DNA from: UBA6080 sp964607515
GTDB lineage: Bacteria > Fermentibacterota > Fermentibacteria > Fermentibacterales > JCC-6
NCBI GenBank assembly: GCA_964607515.1
Contig: CAZSKU010000002.1
Location: 62,001 to 126,000, forward strand
Direction of reading: 5' to 3'
Length of the DNA: 64,000 bases
A model generated the notes under the pieces. The model ran no database searches and was not told where the DNA came from. It saw only the letters and a list, made by a program, of their open reading frames with translations. Within the stretch, counting starts at the first letter, position 1. Each line of letters begins with the position of its first letter. Below, in pieces: positions 44,412 through 51,650 of this stretch. The position numbers and the translations under genes are program-made.

Positions 44412-45493
44412 GGATACTGGAGGTCTACAAGGATGTGCACCCCTACCGGAGCGGCGGTATAGAAAGGTACATCCACGACCTGTCGGTCCATCTGGCGGCC
44501 CGGGGGCACCGGGTTGCGGTGCTCACCGCGGGAAGGGGCCTCAGGGAGCGGAGATCCACGGTGGCCGGGTTCTCGGTGATAGAACTGCCCTGTTTGGGCA
44601 GACTCCTATCCAATCCCGTGTCCTTCTCCTACCGGAGGGCCATGAGGGACTGGCGGCCCGACGTGGTACACTTCCACCTGCCCATGCCCACCGCCGAGGT
44701 GGCCCGGCTCCTGGAGACCCAGGGGCCTCCCTATGTGGCCACGTACCACAGCGACATAGTGAGGCAGGCCTTTTTGCTTCCCCTTTACGGACCCCTGCTT
44801 CGAAGATTCCTGGCGGGAGCCCACCGGGTTCTGGCCACCAGCGAGCGGTACGCCGCAACCTCCCCTTTCCTGTCGGGTCTGGACAACCTCCGGGTGATAC
44901 CGATAGGGGTGAACCCGGACCAGTTCAGCCCCGGAGAAGGGGAGCGGAAAGGCTACTTCCTCTTCGCCGGAAGATTCCGGTCGTACAAGGGGATTCCCGT
45001 TCTTCTATCGGCCTGGAGGCTTTTCGAGGATCCCCCGCCCCTGGTGCTTGCCGGCGGGGGGCCCCTGGAGCCGTGGATAAGGAGGTCCTCCCGGGGACTT
45101 CCCCTGCGGATCATGGCCAATCCGGGCGACGAAACCCTGGTTGACCTGTACCGGGGGGCCGAAGCGCTGATACTTCCCTCGGTGAAAAGGAGCGAAGCCT
45201 ACGGGATGGTGCAGCTGGAGGCCATGGCCTGCGGCACCCCGGTGATATCCACCGACCTGCCCACAGGCGTGCCCTGGGTGAACCTTCACGGGGAGAGCGG
45301 CCTGGTGGTGCCCCCGGGAGACCCGGAGGCTCTGGCGGAAGCGGTCCGTCGGATCCGAGGGGACCCGGCTTTGAGGAATAAACTGGCCGCGGGAGCGCTG
45401 GAACGGGCCAGAACCGTGTTCCACAGCGGCAGGCTGTTCGGGGAGGTGGAGGAGTGCCTGAAAGAGGCGGCGTCCGGGTCACCGGAGTCCTGA
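44408..45493 (+). CDS. GT4 glycosyltransferase
   Basis: A 361-residue GT-B enzyme from ATG 44408: YKDVHPYRSGGIERYIHDL, VVHFHLPMPTAE, YHSDIVRQ, VIPIGVNPDQF, FAGRFRSYKGIPVLL and KRSEAYGMVQLEAMACGTPV. It resembles the WcaI/PimB-type mannosyl or galactosyl transferases. Together with the two genes before it, it likely builds a short glycan or glycolipid head. Confidence 0.9.
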   Translation: MRILEVYKDVHPYRSGGIERYIHDLSVHLAARGHRVAVLTAGRGLRERRSTVAGFSVIELPCLGRLLSNPVSFSYRRAMRDWRPDVVHFHLPMPTAEVARLLETQGPPYVATYHSDIVRQAFLLPLYGPLLRRFLAGAHRVLATSERYAATSPFLSGLDNLRVIPIGVNPDQFSPGEGERKGYFLFAGRFRSYKGIPVLLSAWRLFEDPPPLVLAGGGPLEPWIRRSSRGLPLRIMANPGDETLVDLYRGAEALILPSVKRSEAYGMVQLEAMACGTPVISTDLPTGVPWVNLHGESGLVVPPGDPEALAEAVRRIRGDPALRNKLAAGALERARTVFHSGRLFGEVEECLKEAASGSPES

Positions 45494-45966
45494 TCCTCCT
45501 GGCCGTCGCTCTTGGCGTGGCCGATTCTCTTCTGCCAAGGCCGGTGCCATTCATGAAGATCGGCCTCGCCAACGTTCCCGCGGTGGTCTCAGCGGTGCGT
45601 CTGGGGATGCGGCGCACCCTGGCCCTGAACACCGCGCGTTCCCTGACCGTGGCTCTGATCACCGGCAGCCTCGCCACACCGGCCTTTCTCATGTCCATGG
45701 CCGGAGCAGCAGCCTCGGCGGTGATTATGAGCGCCGCATCCAGGGGGTATCCCGGGCTCTTCTCCATGACCGGCGTATCCATATGCGGGGCATGTGCTTC
45801 CCTGTGGGGACAGCTGGCGGTGGCTGCGGCGGTCCTTCCCGGCCTGCCGGTGGGCGCCCTGGCTTTTCCGGTAAGTCTCTGGGGCATCGGCACCGGAGCG
45901 GTGGTGGGTCTCGCTGCGGGACTGCTGGAGGATCGGCTGGAACACGTCAACATATTGTCGCGGTGA
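45454..45966 (+). CDS. Gx transporter / heptaprenyl diphosphate synthase component I family protein
   Basis: A 170-residue membrane protein with four or five hydrophobic segments. It contains GLANVPAVVSAVRLGMRRTLALNTARSL (in parts) and SMTGVSICGACASLWGQL, the signature of the Gx transporter family, often annotated as heptaprenyl diphosphate synthase component I. The true function of the family is uncertain; related proteins resemble ECF-transporter S components. GTG 45454 follows GGAGGTGGAGGA and overlaps the GT4 gene by 40 bases. Confidence 0.82.
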   Translation: MPERGGVRVTGVLILLAVALGVADSLLPRPVPFMKIGLANVPAVVSAVRLGMRRTLALNTARSLTVALITGSLATPAFLMSMAGAAASAVIMSAASRGYPGLFSMTGVSICGACASLWGQLAVAAAVLPGLPVGALAFPVSLWGIGTGAVVGLAAGLLEDRLEHVNILSR

Positions 45967-45983
45967 GTTCCATACTGTAGTAT
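45955..45983 (+). promoter_or_regulatory. candidate promoter of the DUF4321-tatA-mglA operon
   Basis: TTGTCG (45955-45960), 17 bases, TAGTAT (45978-45983), 26 bases before the TTG start at 46009. The -10 element lies within a small inverted repeat ATACT/AGTAT. Confidence 0.45.
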
Positions 45984-46008
45984 AGCGAGTAGGAAAGAGG
46001 GGGAAGGG

Positions 46009-46281
46009 TTGCTTCACGACAGGCCCGCCGGGTTCTGGGTTTTTCTGGCAGTGGCGGGAATGGTGTGCGGAACGGTGATGGGCGAAGCCGTTGCATCCCT
46101 GCTTCCCGACACCTCGTACGCACTGAAGCAGTTCTTCTCCGGCAGTGCGGGTGTATCCCTGGGGCCTCTGGGATTCGATCTGTTCATCCTGAGGTTCCGC
46201 TTGGAAGAGATCGTTCTGAGGGTCAACATCATGACCTTCGCGGGTCTTCTTGTCGTCGGTTTTCTGTACAGGTGGTTCTGA
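46009..46281 (+). CDS. DUF4321-like small membrane protein
   Basis: A 90-residue protein with two transmembrane helices (FWVFLAVAGMVCGTVMGE and VNIMTFAGLLVVGFLYRW) separated by a conserved-looking loop (LPLKQFFS-type, SLGPLGFDLFILRF). This is the DUF4321 layout, a family of unknown function found mostly in anaerobes. TTG start with a purine-rich GGGGGAAGGG upstream. Confidence 0.7.
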   Translation: MLHDRPAGFWVFLAVAGMVCGTVMGEAVASLLPDTSYALKQFFSGSAGVSLGPLGFDLFILRFRLEEIVLRVNIMTFAGLLVVGFLYRWF

Positions 46282-46309
46282 TGGCGGCTAACCGCGCACG
46301 GGAGGAAAG

Positions 46310-46507
46310 ATGGGCCGGATAGGACCCCTTGAACTCGTTCTGATCCTGGTGGCTCTGCTGCTTCTCTTCGGGGCCAGGCGGATACCCGAGATCGCCAGAT
46401 CCCTGGGAAGGGCCATAAGCCAGTTCCGCAGGGGAATGAGGGACGAAATCACACCCGAGGAGCCCGAAGACAAGGAGAAGGGAAAGCAGGAAGGCCCTGA
46501 TTCCTGA
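46310..46507 (+). CDS. Sec-independent translocase protein TatA/TatB-type
   Basis: A 65-residue protein with one short transmembrane helix (ELVLILVALLLLFGARRIPE), the FG hinge, an amphipathic helix (IARSLGRAISQFRRGMRDE) and an acidic tail. It is the pore-forming subunit type of the Tat system for folded proteins. TatC is not in the window. AGGAAAG precedes the ATG; it overlaps the GTPase gene by one base. Confidence 0.9.
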   Translation: MGRIGPLELVLILVALLLLFGARRIPEIARSLGRAISQFRRGMRDEITPEEPEDKEKGKQEGPDS

Positions 46508-47109
46508 TGGCCACAGTCAGCTACACGGCCCGGGAGATAGACTGCAAGATCGTTTACTGCGGCCCGGGCCTTTCCGGCAAGACCACCAACGTCAAGTACA
46601 TCTACTCACAGGTTTCGTCGGATTCCCGTGGAAAGCTGATATCACTGGCCGCCGGCAACGAGAGAACCCTGTTCTTCGACTTCCTTCCGATAGATTCCGG
46701 TGAGATAAACGGGTTCAGGATCAGGCTGCACCTGTACAGCGTTCCAGGACAGGCCATGTACTCCGACAGCAGAAGGCTGATCCTTCAGGGGGTCGACGGC
46801 ATCGTCTTCGTGGCGGACTCCCAGGAGGGGCGTATGGAAGCCAACATCGCCAGCCTCAGAGACCTCAAGGAAAATCTCAGGGTTCAGAGGAGAAAGGGAG
46901 TGAGCCTGGTGCTCCAGTGCAACAAGAGAGATCTGCCCGACATCGTTCCGGTCTCACGGATAGTCTCGGACCTGGGGCTTTCGAAGGTGACCTGCATCGA
47001 GGCCGTGGCAAGCAACGGCAGGGGGGTATTCGCCACCCTCAGGTCCGTGAGCAGGCTGGTGATCACCAGGTTGCACCGCCAGTTCGAGATTTTGGAGGGA
47101 AGGGCCTGA
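46507..47109 (+). CDS. MglA-type small Ras-like GTPase
   Basis: A 200-residue GTPase very like MglA of Myxococcus. P-loop GPGLSGKTT, RTLFFDFLPI (switch I region), LYSVPGQAMYSDSRR (switch II, PGQ), FVADSQ and QCNKRDLP (NKxD). Such GTPases set cell polarity in gliding and pilus-driven motility; in non-motile lineages they may place other envelope machines. Its usual partner MglB (Roadblock domain) is not in the window. The next gene, an unknown membrane protein, starts on its stop codon (TGATG). Confidence 0.92.
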   Translation: MATVSYTAREIDCKIVYCGPGLSGKTTNVKYIYSQVSSDSRGKLISLAAGNERTLFFDFLPIDSGEINGFRIRLHLYSVPGQAMYSDSRRLILQGVDGIVFVADSQEGRMEANIASLRDLKENLRVQRRKGVSLVLQCNKRDLPDIVPVSRIVSDLGLSKVTCIEAVASNGRGVFATLRSVSRLVITRLHRQFEILEGRA

Positions 47110-48536
47110 TGAACGAACCTCTCGTGGACCTGCTGCTTGTAAGACTGGGGGGGGACGAGGAGAAGAAGAAGGTAACAAGGCTCCTTGTCACGGAACTGGA
47201 CCTGACCGTAGGAGAAGCTGAGAAAGCGGTGGAGAACTCCCCGGTGGTGATCCGGGAAGCGGTGACCATCGGCGAGGCCAGGGTCATTCAGAAGAACCTC
47301 TATCCCTACATCGACCTGCTCCCAAGGCTCGAGGAGGAGAGCGCCGACACGTTGCGGGACAAGGTCCGTTTCGTTTCGTCCCCCGACGAACTGCCGGAGG
47401 ACTCCGACGACCGATACGACTACCGGAAGGATTCCGCGCATCCCTCCGGCGCCGGATACGGGCTTCAAGGCCGGAATGAAGAGGAAGACGAGGAAGAGGG
47501 GGAAGCGGGTGAGGATTTCCTTCTCACCACCGCCCGCGACGAGATGCTTCAGATAGACCGGTGCCACATCTGCGGCAAGACTCCGGTCGGGGGGGAGAAG
47601 CTGGCCCCCTGCAGAACGTGCGGTGAACTCACATGCCGGGAGTGTTTCGACAGAGCGGCCCATGTCTGCCATAAGTGCGCCGCCGAGGGGCACGCGGTGG
47701 ACCGGCCCGTGGCTGCCAAGCCCCACGGCCGCTCCAGGGCAGCGACCCGGCAGGAATCCACAAGTGCTCCTGAACCGCCGGAGGCCGACAGAGACTATAC
47801 ATGGCTGAGGAAGACCCTTCTGGGGGTGATAGCGGTGGCGGTCCTTGCCCTCTTCTACTTCCTGGATCCTCTGGACCTTTTCACCGGGACGACGGCGCCC
47901 CCCCCGGGGGAGGTAACCCGGGTTCCCGACACGACGACCGCCGTACCGGACGTTCCCGACACCGTGAGTACCGAGGTCCGGCCGGACACCGTGGAGACGG
48001 CGCACCCCGGGCCGGGTACCGACCCCATCGGGGTGGCCGCCCTCGCTCTTCCGGACTCCATGTTCTCCGGATCGCCCTTCTCCGCCATCCAGCCATACAC
48101 CAGGGTTCCCCCGGGGGTCGGCGCCGCCAGCGCCTCCGAAGAGCTCCAGACCATTCTGCCCCAGCTGGAGGCCCTGGCGCACCACTGCGGCATCGGCGTG
48201 GACCGGGCGGCCCTGCTGGTTTACGGCGATCCGCAGAAGACCGACCATCTGTCGGTCCTGGTCCTGGCGGTGAACCACCCGGAGAACAACGAAACAAGGT
48301 TCGCGCTGCTGGCTTCCGCCGGGGGGTGGCTCATTCCCGGAGGAATAGACCAGCTGGTGCTGATCTACAGGGAGACCAGGTTCCACCAGCCCCAGTTGTT
48401 CAGCTACACCAGCATGACATATCCGGAACTCGCGGGAGCCTTCGGTCCCGGGCAGTTCCAGGATCTGGCCAGCACCCACGACGCCCTCTGGGCCAGCCTT
48501 ACCGGGCCTGTTACGGAATGGATATGCGGGATGTAG
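47109..48536 (+). CDS. zinc-ribbon membrane protein with L7/L12-like N-terminus, unknown function
   Basis: A 475-residue protein, translationally coupled to the MglA-type GTPase. Residues 1-75 resemble the ribosomal L7/L12 C-terminal fold (VTRLLVTELDLTVGEAEKAV, VVIREAVTIGEARVIQ). An acidic linker (EEEDEEEGEAGED) precedes a Cys-rich zinc domain of four CxxC-type pairs (CHICG, CRTCG, CRECF, CHKCA; about 150-195). One transmembrane helix (LLGVIAVAVLALFYFL) then leads to a Thr/Pro-rich spacer and a folded outer domain of about 170 residues. The layout suggests a link between the cytoplasmic GTPase and the envelope. No family recognised. Confidence 0.62.
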   Translation: MNEPLVDLLLVRLGGDEEKKKVTRLLVTELDLTVGEAEKAVENSPVVIREAVTIGEARVIQKNLYPYIDLLPRLEEESADTLRDKVRFVSSPDELPEDSDDRYDYRKDSAHPSGAGYGLQGRNEEEDEEEGEAGEDFLLTTARDEMLQIDRCHICGKTPVGGEKLAPCRTCGELTCRECFDRAAHVCHKCAAEGHAVDRPVAAKPHGRSRAATRQESTSAPEPPEADRDYTWLRKTLLGVIAVAVLALFYFLDPLDLFTGTTAPPPGEVTRVPDTTTAVPDVPDTVSTEVRPDTVETAHPGPGTDPIGVAALALPDSMFSGSPFSAIQPYTRVPPGVGAASASEELQTILPQLEALAHHCGIGVDRAALLVYGDPQKTDHLSVLVLAVNHPENNETRFALLASAGGWLIPGGIDQLVLIYRETRFHQPQLFSYTSMTYPELAGAFGPGQFQDLASTHDALWASLTGPVTEWICGM

Positions 48537-48579
48537 CCGCGGCGTCCTGAGGGGACGGCGCAATCAGACCGGGGTTTGA

Positions 48580-50772
48580 ATGGGTTCCGATAAAAAACTT
48601 CTCATAATCGAGTCCCCAGCCAAGGCCAAGGCCCTGAAGGCCTACCTCGGAAGGGACTGGACGGTCACCGCCTCCATGGGGCACGTCAGGGATCTCCCCC
48701 TTCACCGGATCGGCGTCGGCGGCCCCGATTTCCAGCCGGCATACACCATCCTTCCCGACAAGAGAAAGACTGTGGCGAGGCTGAGGAAGGAAGCGGAGGG
48801 ATTCGACACGGTTTATCTGGCCGCGGACCCCGACAGGGAGGGGGAGGCCATCTGCTGGCATCTCTCGGAACTCCTGTCTGACAGGCACAGGGTCTTCCGA
48901 CGGCTGAGGTTCAACGCCGTCACCCATGACGCCGTGACCCGGGCGGCCGCCCACCCTTCCTCCATAGACATGGACCTGGTGAACGCCCAGCAGGCCCGCC
49001 GGGTGATGGACCGGCTGGTGGGCTACCGGATCAGCCCGTACCTGTGGAGGACCCTTGGGAAGGGTCTCAGCGCGGGAAGAGTGCAGACCGCCGCGTTGAA
49101 GCTGATTACCGACCGGGAGGCCCAGATCCGCTCCTTCAGGAGCACCGAGTACTGGCTGGTCGCCGGCACCTTCAGCCGGGAGGGCGAGACCTTCGAAGCG
49201 GTGCTTCACAGGGTGGCGGGAAAGAGGGCCGACGGCCCCAGATTCGCCCCCGGCACCGCGGCCCAGGTGGAGGCCCTGGTTCCGCTCATCCGGAGCCTGC
49301 AGTGGGAAGTGGTTTCGGTGGAGAACACCGGAAAGATCCGCAAGCCCGCACCCCCCTTCATTACCAGTACCCTGCAGGCTGCCGGAGCCGGCATATCCAT
49401 GAGCCCGGCGGCGGTTATGAAGAGCGCCCAGGAGCTGTACGAAGGGGTGGAACTGGACGGCGAGACCGCGGGTCTGATCACCTACATGCGCACGGACTCG
49501 GTGAGGATAGCCCCGGAAGCGGTGGACCAGTGCCGCGCCGCGGTGGAGAAGGTTTTCGGCGGGAACCTTCTGAGCCCCGTCCCCAGACGTTTCCGGGCCT
49601 CAGGAGGCTCCCAGGATGCCCACGAGGCCATCAGACCGACGGACATGGACAGAACCCCGGATTCCCTGAAGGGAAGGTTGGACCCCGGGCTTCACAGGCT
49701 GTACACCCTGGTATGGAACCGTTTCGCCGCCACCCAGATGCGTGACGCGGTGATCGAGGAGACCACCGTGACCTTTCAGGGGGGGGAGTTCCAGTTCCAG
49801 GCCTCCGGGGGACGCCTCAAAGAACCGGGGTTCAGCCTGGCCGACCCCGGGCAGATCCGTATCCCCAGAGCCATCGCCCCCGCCAGCAAGGGTCCTGCGG
49901 AGCTCATGGAGCTGAACACCTCCCAGAAGTTCACCGAGCCTCCCCCCAGGTTCGGGGAGGCCTCCCTGGTGACCGAGATGAAGAAACTCGGCATAGGAAG
50001 GCCGTCCACATACGTGGCCATTCTGTCCACTCTCAGGAAGAGGGGATACGTGGAACTCCGGGAGAAGAAACTCCATCCAACCGATCTGGGGGAGAGAACC
50101 GCCGAACTGCTGACGGGTCTGTTTCCCGACCTGTTCAGCGTGGGATTCACCGCGGGGATGGAGGAGACCCTGGACCAGGTGGCCGGAGGCGCCATGGACT
50201 ACGCCGCCGCCGTAAAAAGCCTGGCGGACCCGATGGAAGCCGCCCTTGGCGAGGCCATGAAGAGGCTGCCGGAAGTGAGGAAGCTTCTCACCATCGAGAC
50301 CGACATGGCGTGCCCCAGGTGCGGAAAACCCATGCTGGACAAGTGGGGCAGGTTCGGAAGGTTCCTGGCCTGTTCCGGATATCCCCAGTGCCGGTACACG
50401 ATGCCCGTCGGGGATTCCGACGGAAACGGCGCTTCCGGAAGCGCCGACAGGGATTGCCCTGAATGCGGCAGCCCCATGACCGTGAGAAACGGAAGGTACG
50501 GGGGATACCTGGCCTGCTCGAACTCCCGTTGCGGAAGGACTTCACCGATTCCCACCGGCGTGAAGTGCCCTCTGCCGGGATGCACCGGGGAACTGGTCAC
50601 CCGAAGAACCCAGAAGGGCAGGACCTTCTATTCCTGCAGCCGCTATCCGGACTGCGATTTCGCCCTATGGCACCCGCCCCTGGACATCCCGTGCCCCCGG
50701 TGCGGCTTCCCGATTCAGGAGAAGCGGGCGAAAGGGACGTACTGCCCGAGATGCAAGAAGAAGACGGACTGA
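48580..50772 (+). CDS. topA: DNA topoisomerase I
   Basis: A 730-residue type IA topoisomerase. Toprim domain (LLIIESPAKAKALKAYLG, DPDREGEAI), QQARRVMDRLVGYRISPYLW, active-site Tyr302 in YMRTDSVRI, HEAIRPTD, and three or four C-terminal Cys-rich zinc ribbons (CPRCGKPM, CPECGSPM, CPLPGC, CPRCGFPI). It relaxes negative supercoils. The frame of the recombinase overlaps its end by 22 bases. Confidence 0.96.
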   Translation: MGSDKKLLIIESPAKAKALKAYLGRDWTVTASMGHVRDLPLHRIGVGGPDFQPAYTILPDKRKTVARLRKEAEGFDTVYLAADPDREGEAICWHLSELLSDRHRVFRRLRFNAVTHDAVTRAAAHPSSIDMDLVNAQQARRVMDRLVGYRISPYLWRTLGKGLSAGRVQTAALKLITDREAQIRSFRSTEYWLVAGTFSREGETFEAVLHRVAGKRADGPRFAPGTAAQVEALVPLIRSLQWEVVSVENTGKIRKPAPPFITSTLQAAGAGISMSPAAVMKSAQELYEGVELDGETAGLITYMRTDSVRIAPEAVDQCRAAVEKVFGGNLLSPVPRRFRASGGSQDAHEAIRPTDMDRTPDSLKGRLDPGLHRLYTLVWNRFAATQMRDAVIEETTVTFQGGEFQFQASGGRLKEPGFSLADPGQIRIPRAIAPASKGPAELMELNTSQKFTEPPPRFGEASLVTEMKKLGIGRPSTYVAILSTLRKRGYVELREKKLHPTDLGERTAELLTGLFPDLFSVGFTAGMEETLDQVAGGAMDYAAAVKSLADPMEAALGEAMKRLPEVRKLLTIETDMACPRCGKPMLDKWGRFGRFLACSGYPQCRYTMPVGDSDGNGASGSADRDCPECGSPMTVRNGRYGGYLACSNSRCGRTSPIPTGVKCPLPGCTGELVTRRTQKGRTFYSCSRYPDCDFALWHPPLDIPCPRCGFPIQEKRAKGTYCPRCKKKTD

Positions 50773-51650
50773 TCCTCAAGGAGTATTCCAGGGAACTGGT
50801 TCATGGAAGAAACCTGTCGCCGGAGACCGTGAGGGCCTACCGGGGAGACCTGGAAAGGCTTTTCCGATGGTACAAAGCCCCGCTGGAAACCCTGGAAAGG
50901 GAAAACCTCAGGGCCTTTCTGATGCACGAGACAGCCCGGGGACTGGACCCCCGGAGTCTCGCCAGACTGGTGAGCGCCATGCGCTCCTTCGGGCGGTGGC
51001 TCGCGGAGACCGGCCGGGCCCCGGCGGATCCGTCTCTGGGGCTTCGGCCCCCGGGAAGGTCCCGCAGGCTTCCGGGTTTCATGTCCGTGCGTGAGGTCCT
51101 GGCCGTTCTGGAGGGGATTGCGCCGGACACCCCGGCATCCGCCAGAAACCGGGCGGTGCTGGAGCTTCTCTACGGATGCGGGTTGAGGGCTTCCGAAGCG
51201 GCTTCGGTGACGGTGGGGGGCTACAGCCGTGAGGAACTGACCCTCAGAATCACCGGAAAGGGATCGAAACAGAGAATAGTCCCGATCCCGGCGGAAACCG
51301 CCGTCCACCTGGACGGTTGGCTAGCCGTGAGGTCCGGCTTCCTGGGCCGGCGCCAGGATCCCGGAACCGTCTTCCTGAGCGTAAGGGGCCGGAAACTTGA
51401 CCCCAGGGACATCAGGCGTATTGTTGCAGCTGCGGTGGACGAAGCCGCTGTTTCCGCGGGAGTGTCGCCGCATACCTTCAGGCACAGCTTCGCCACCCAC
51501 CTTCTCGAGAAAGGGGCCGGTCTCAGGGAGGTGCAGGAGCTGCTGGGGCACGCCGGCCTGGGAACGACCCAGATTTACACCCATCTCACCGGGGAGAGAC
51601 TGATGCGTTCTTACAGAAGCGCCCATCCCAGGGGGAGGAGCCGCCAGTGA
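50751..51650 (+). CDS. tyrosine recombinase XerC/XerD
   Basis: A 299-residue site-specific recombinase. SAM-like core-binding domain (LSPETVRAYRGDLERLF) and catalytic domain with Arg146 in CGLRASE, TGKGSKQRIVPI (Lys), HTFRHSFATHLL (His, Arg), LGHAGLGTTQIY and nucleophile Tyr276. Placement next to topA is usual for XerC/D, which resolves chromosome dimers. Which of the two it is cannot be told. Start ATG 50751 lies inside topA. Confidence 0.93.
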   Translation: MQEEDGLILKEYSRELVHGRNLSPETVRAYRGDLERLFRWYKAPLETLERENLRAFLMHETARGLDPRSLARLVSAMRSFGRWLAETGRAPADPSLGLRPPGRSRRLPGFMSVREVLAVLEGIAPDTPASARNRAVLELLYGCGLRASEAASVTVGGYSREELTLRITGKGSKQRIVPIPAETAVHLDGWLAVRSGFLGRRQDPGTVFLSVRGRKLDPRDIRRIVAAAVDEAAVSAGVSPHTFRHSFATHLLEKGAGLREVQELLGHAGLGTTQIYTHLTGERLMRSYRSAHPRGRSRQ

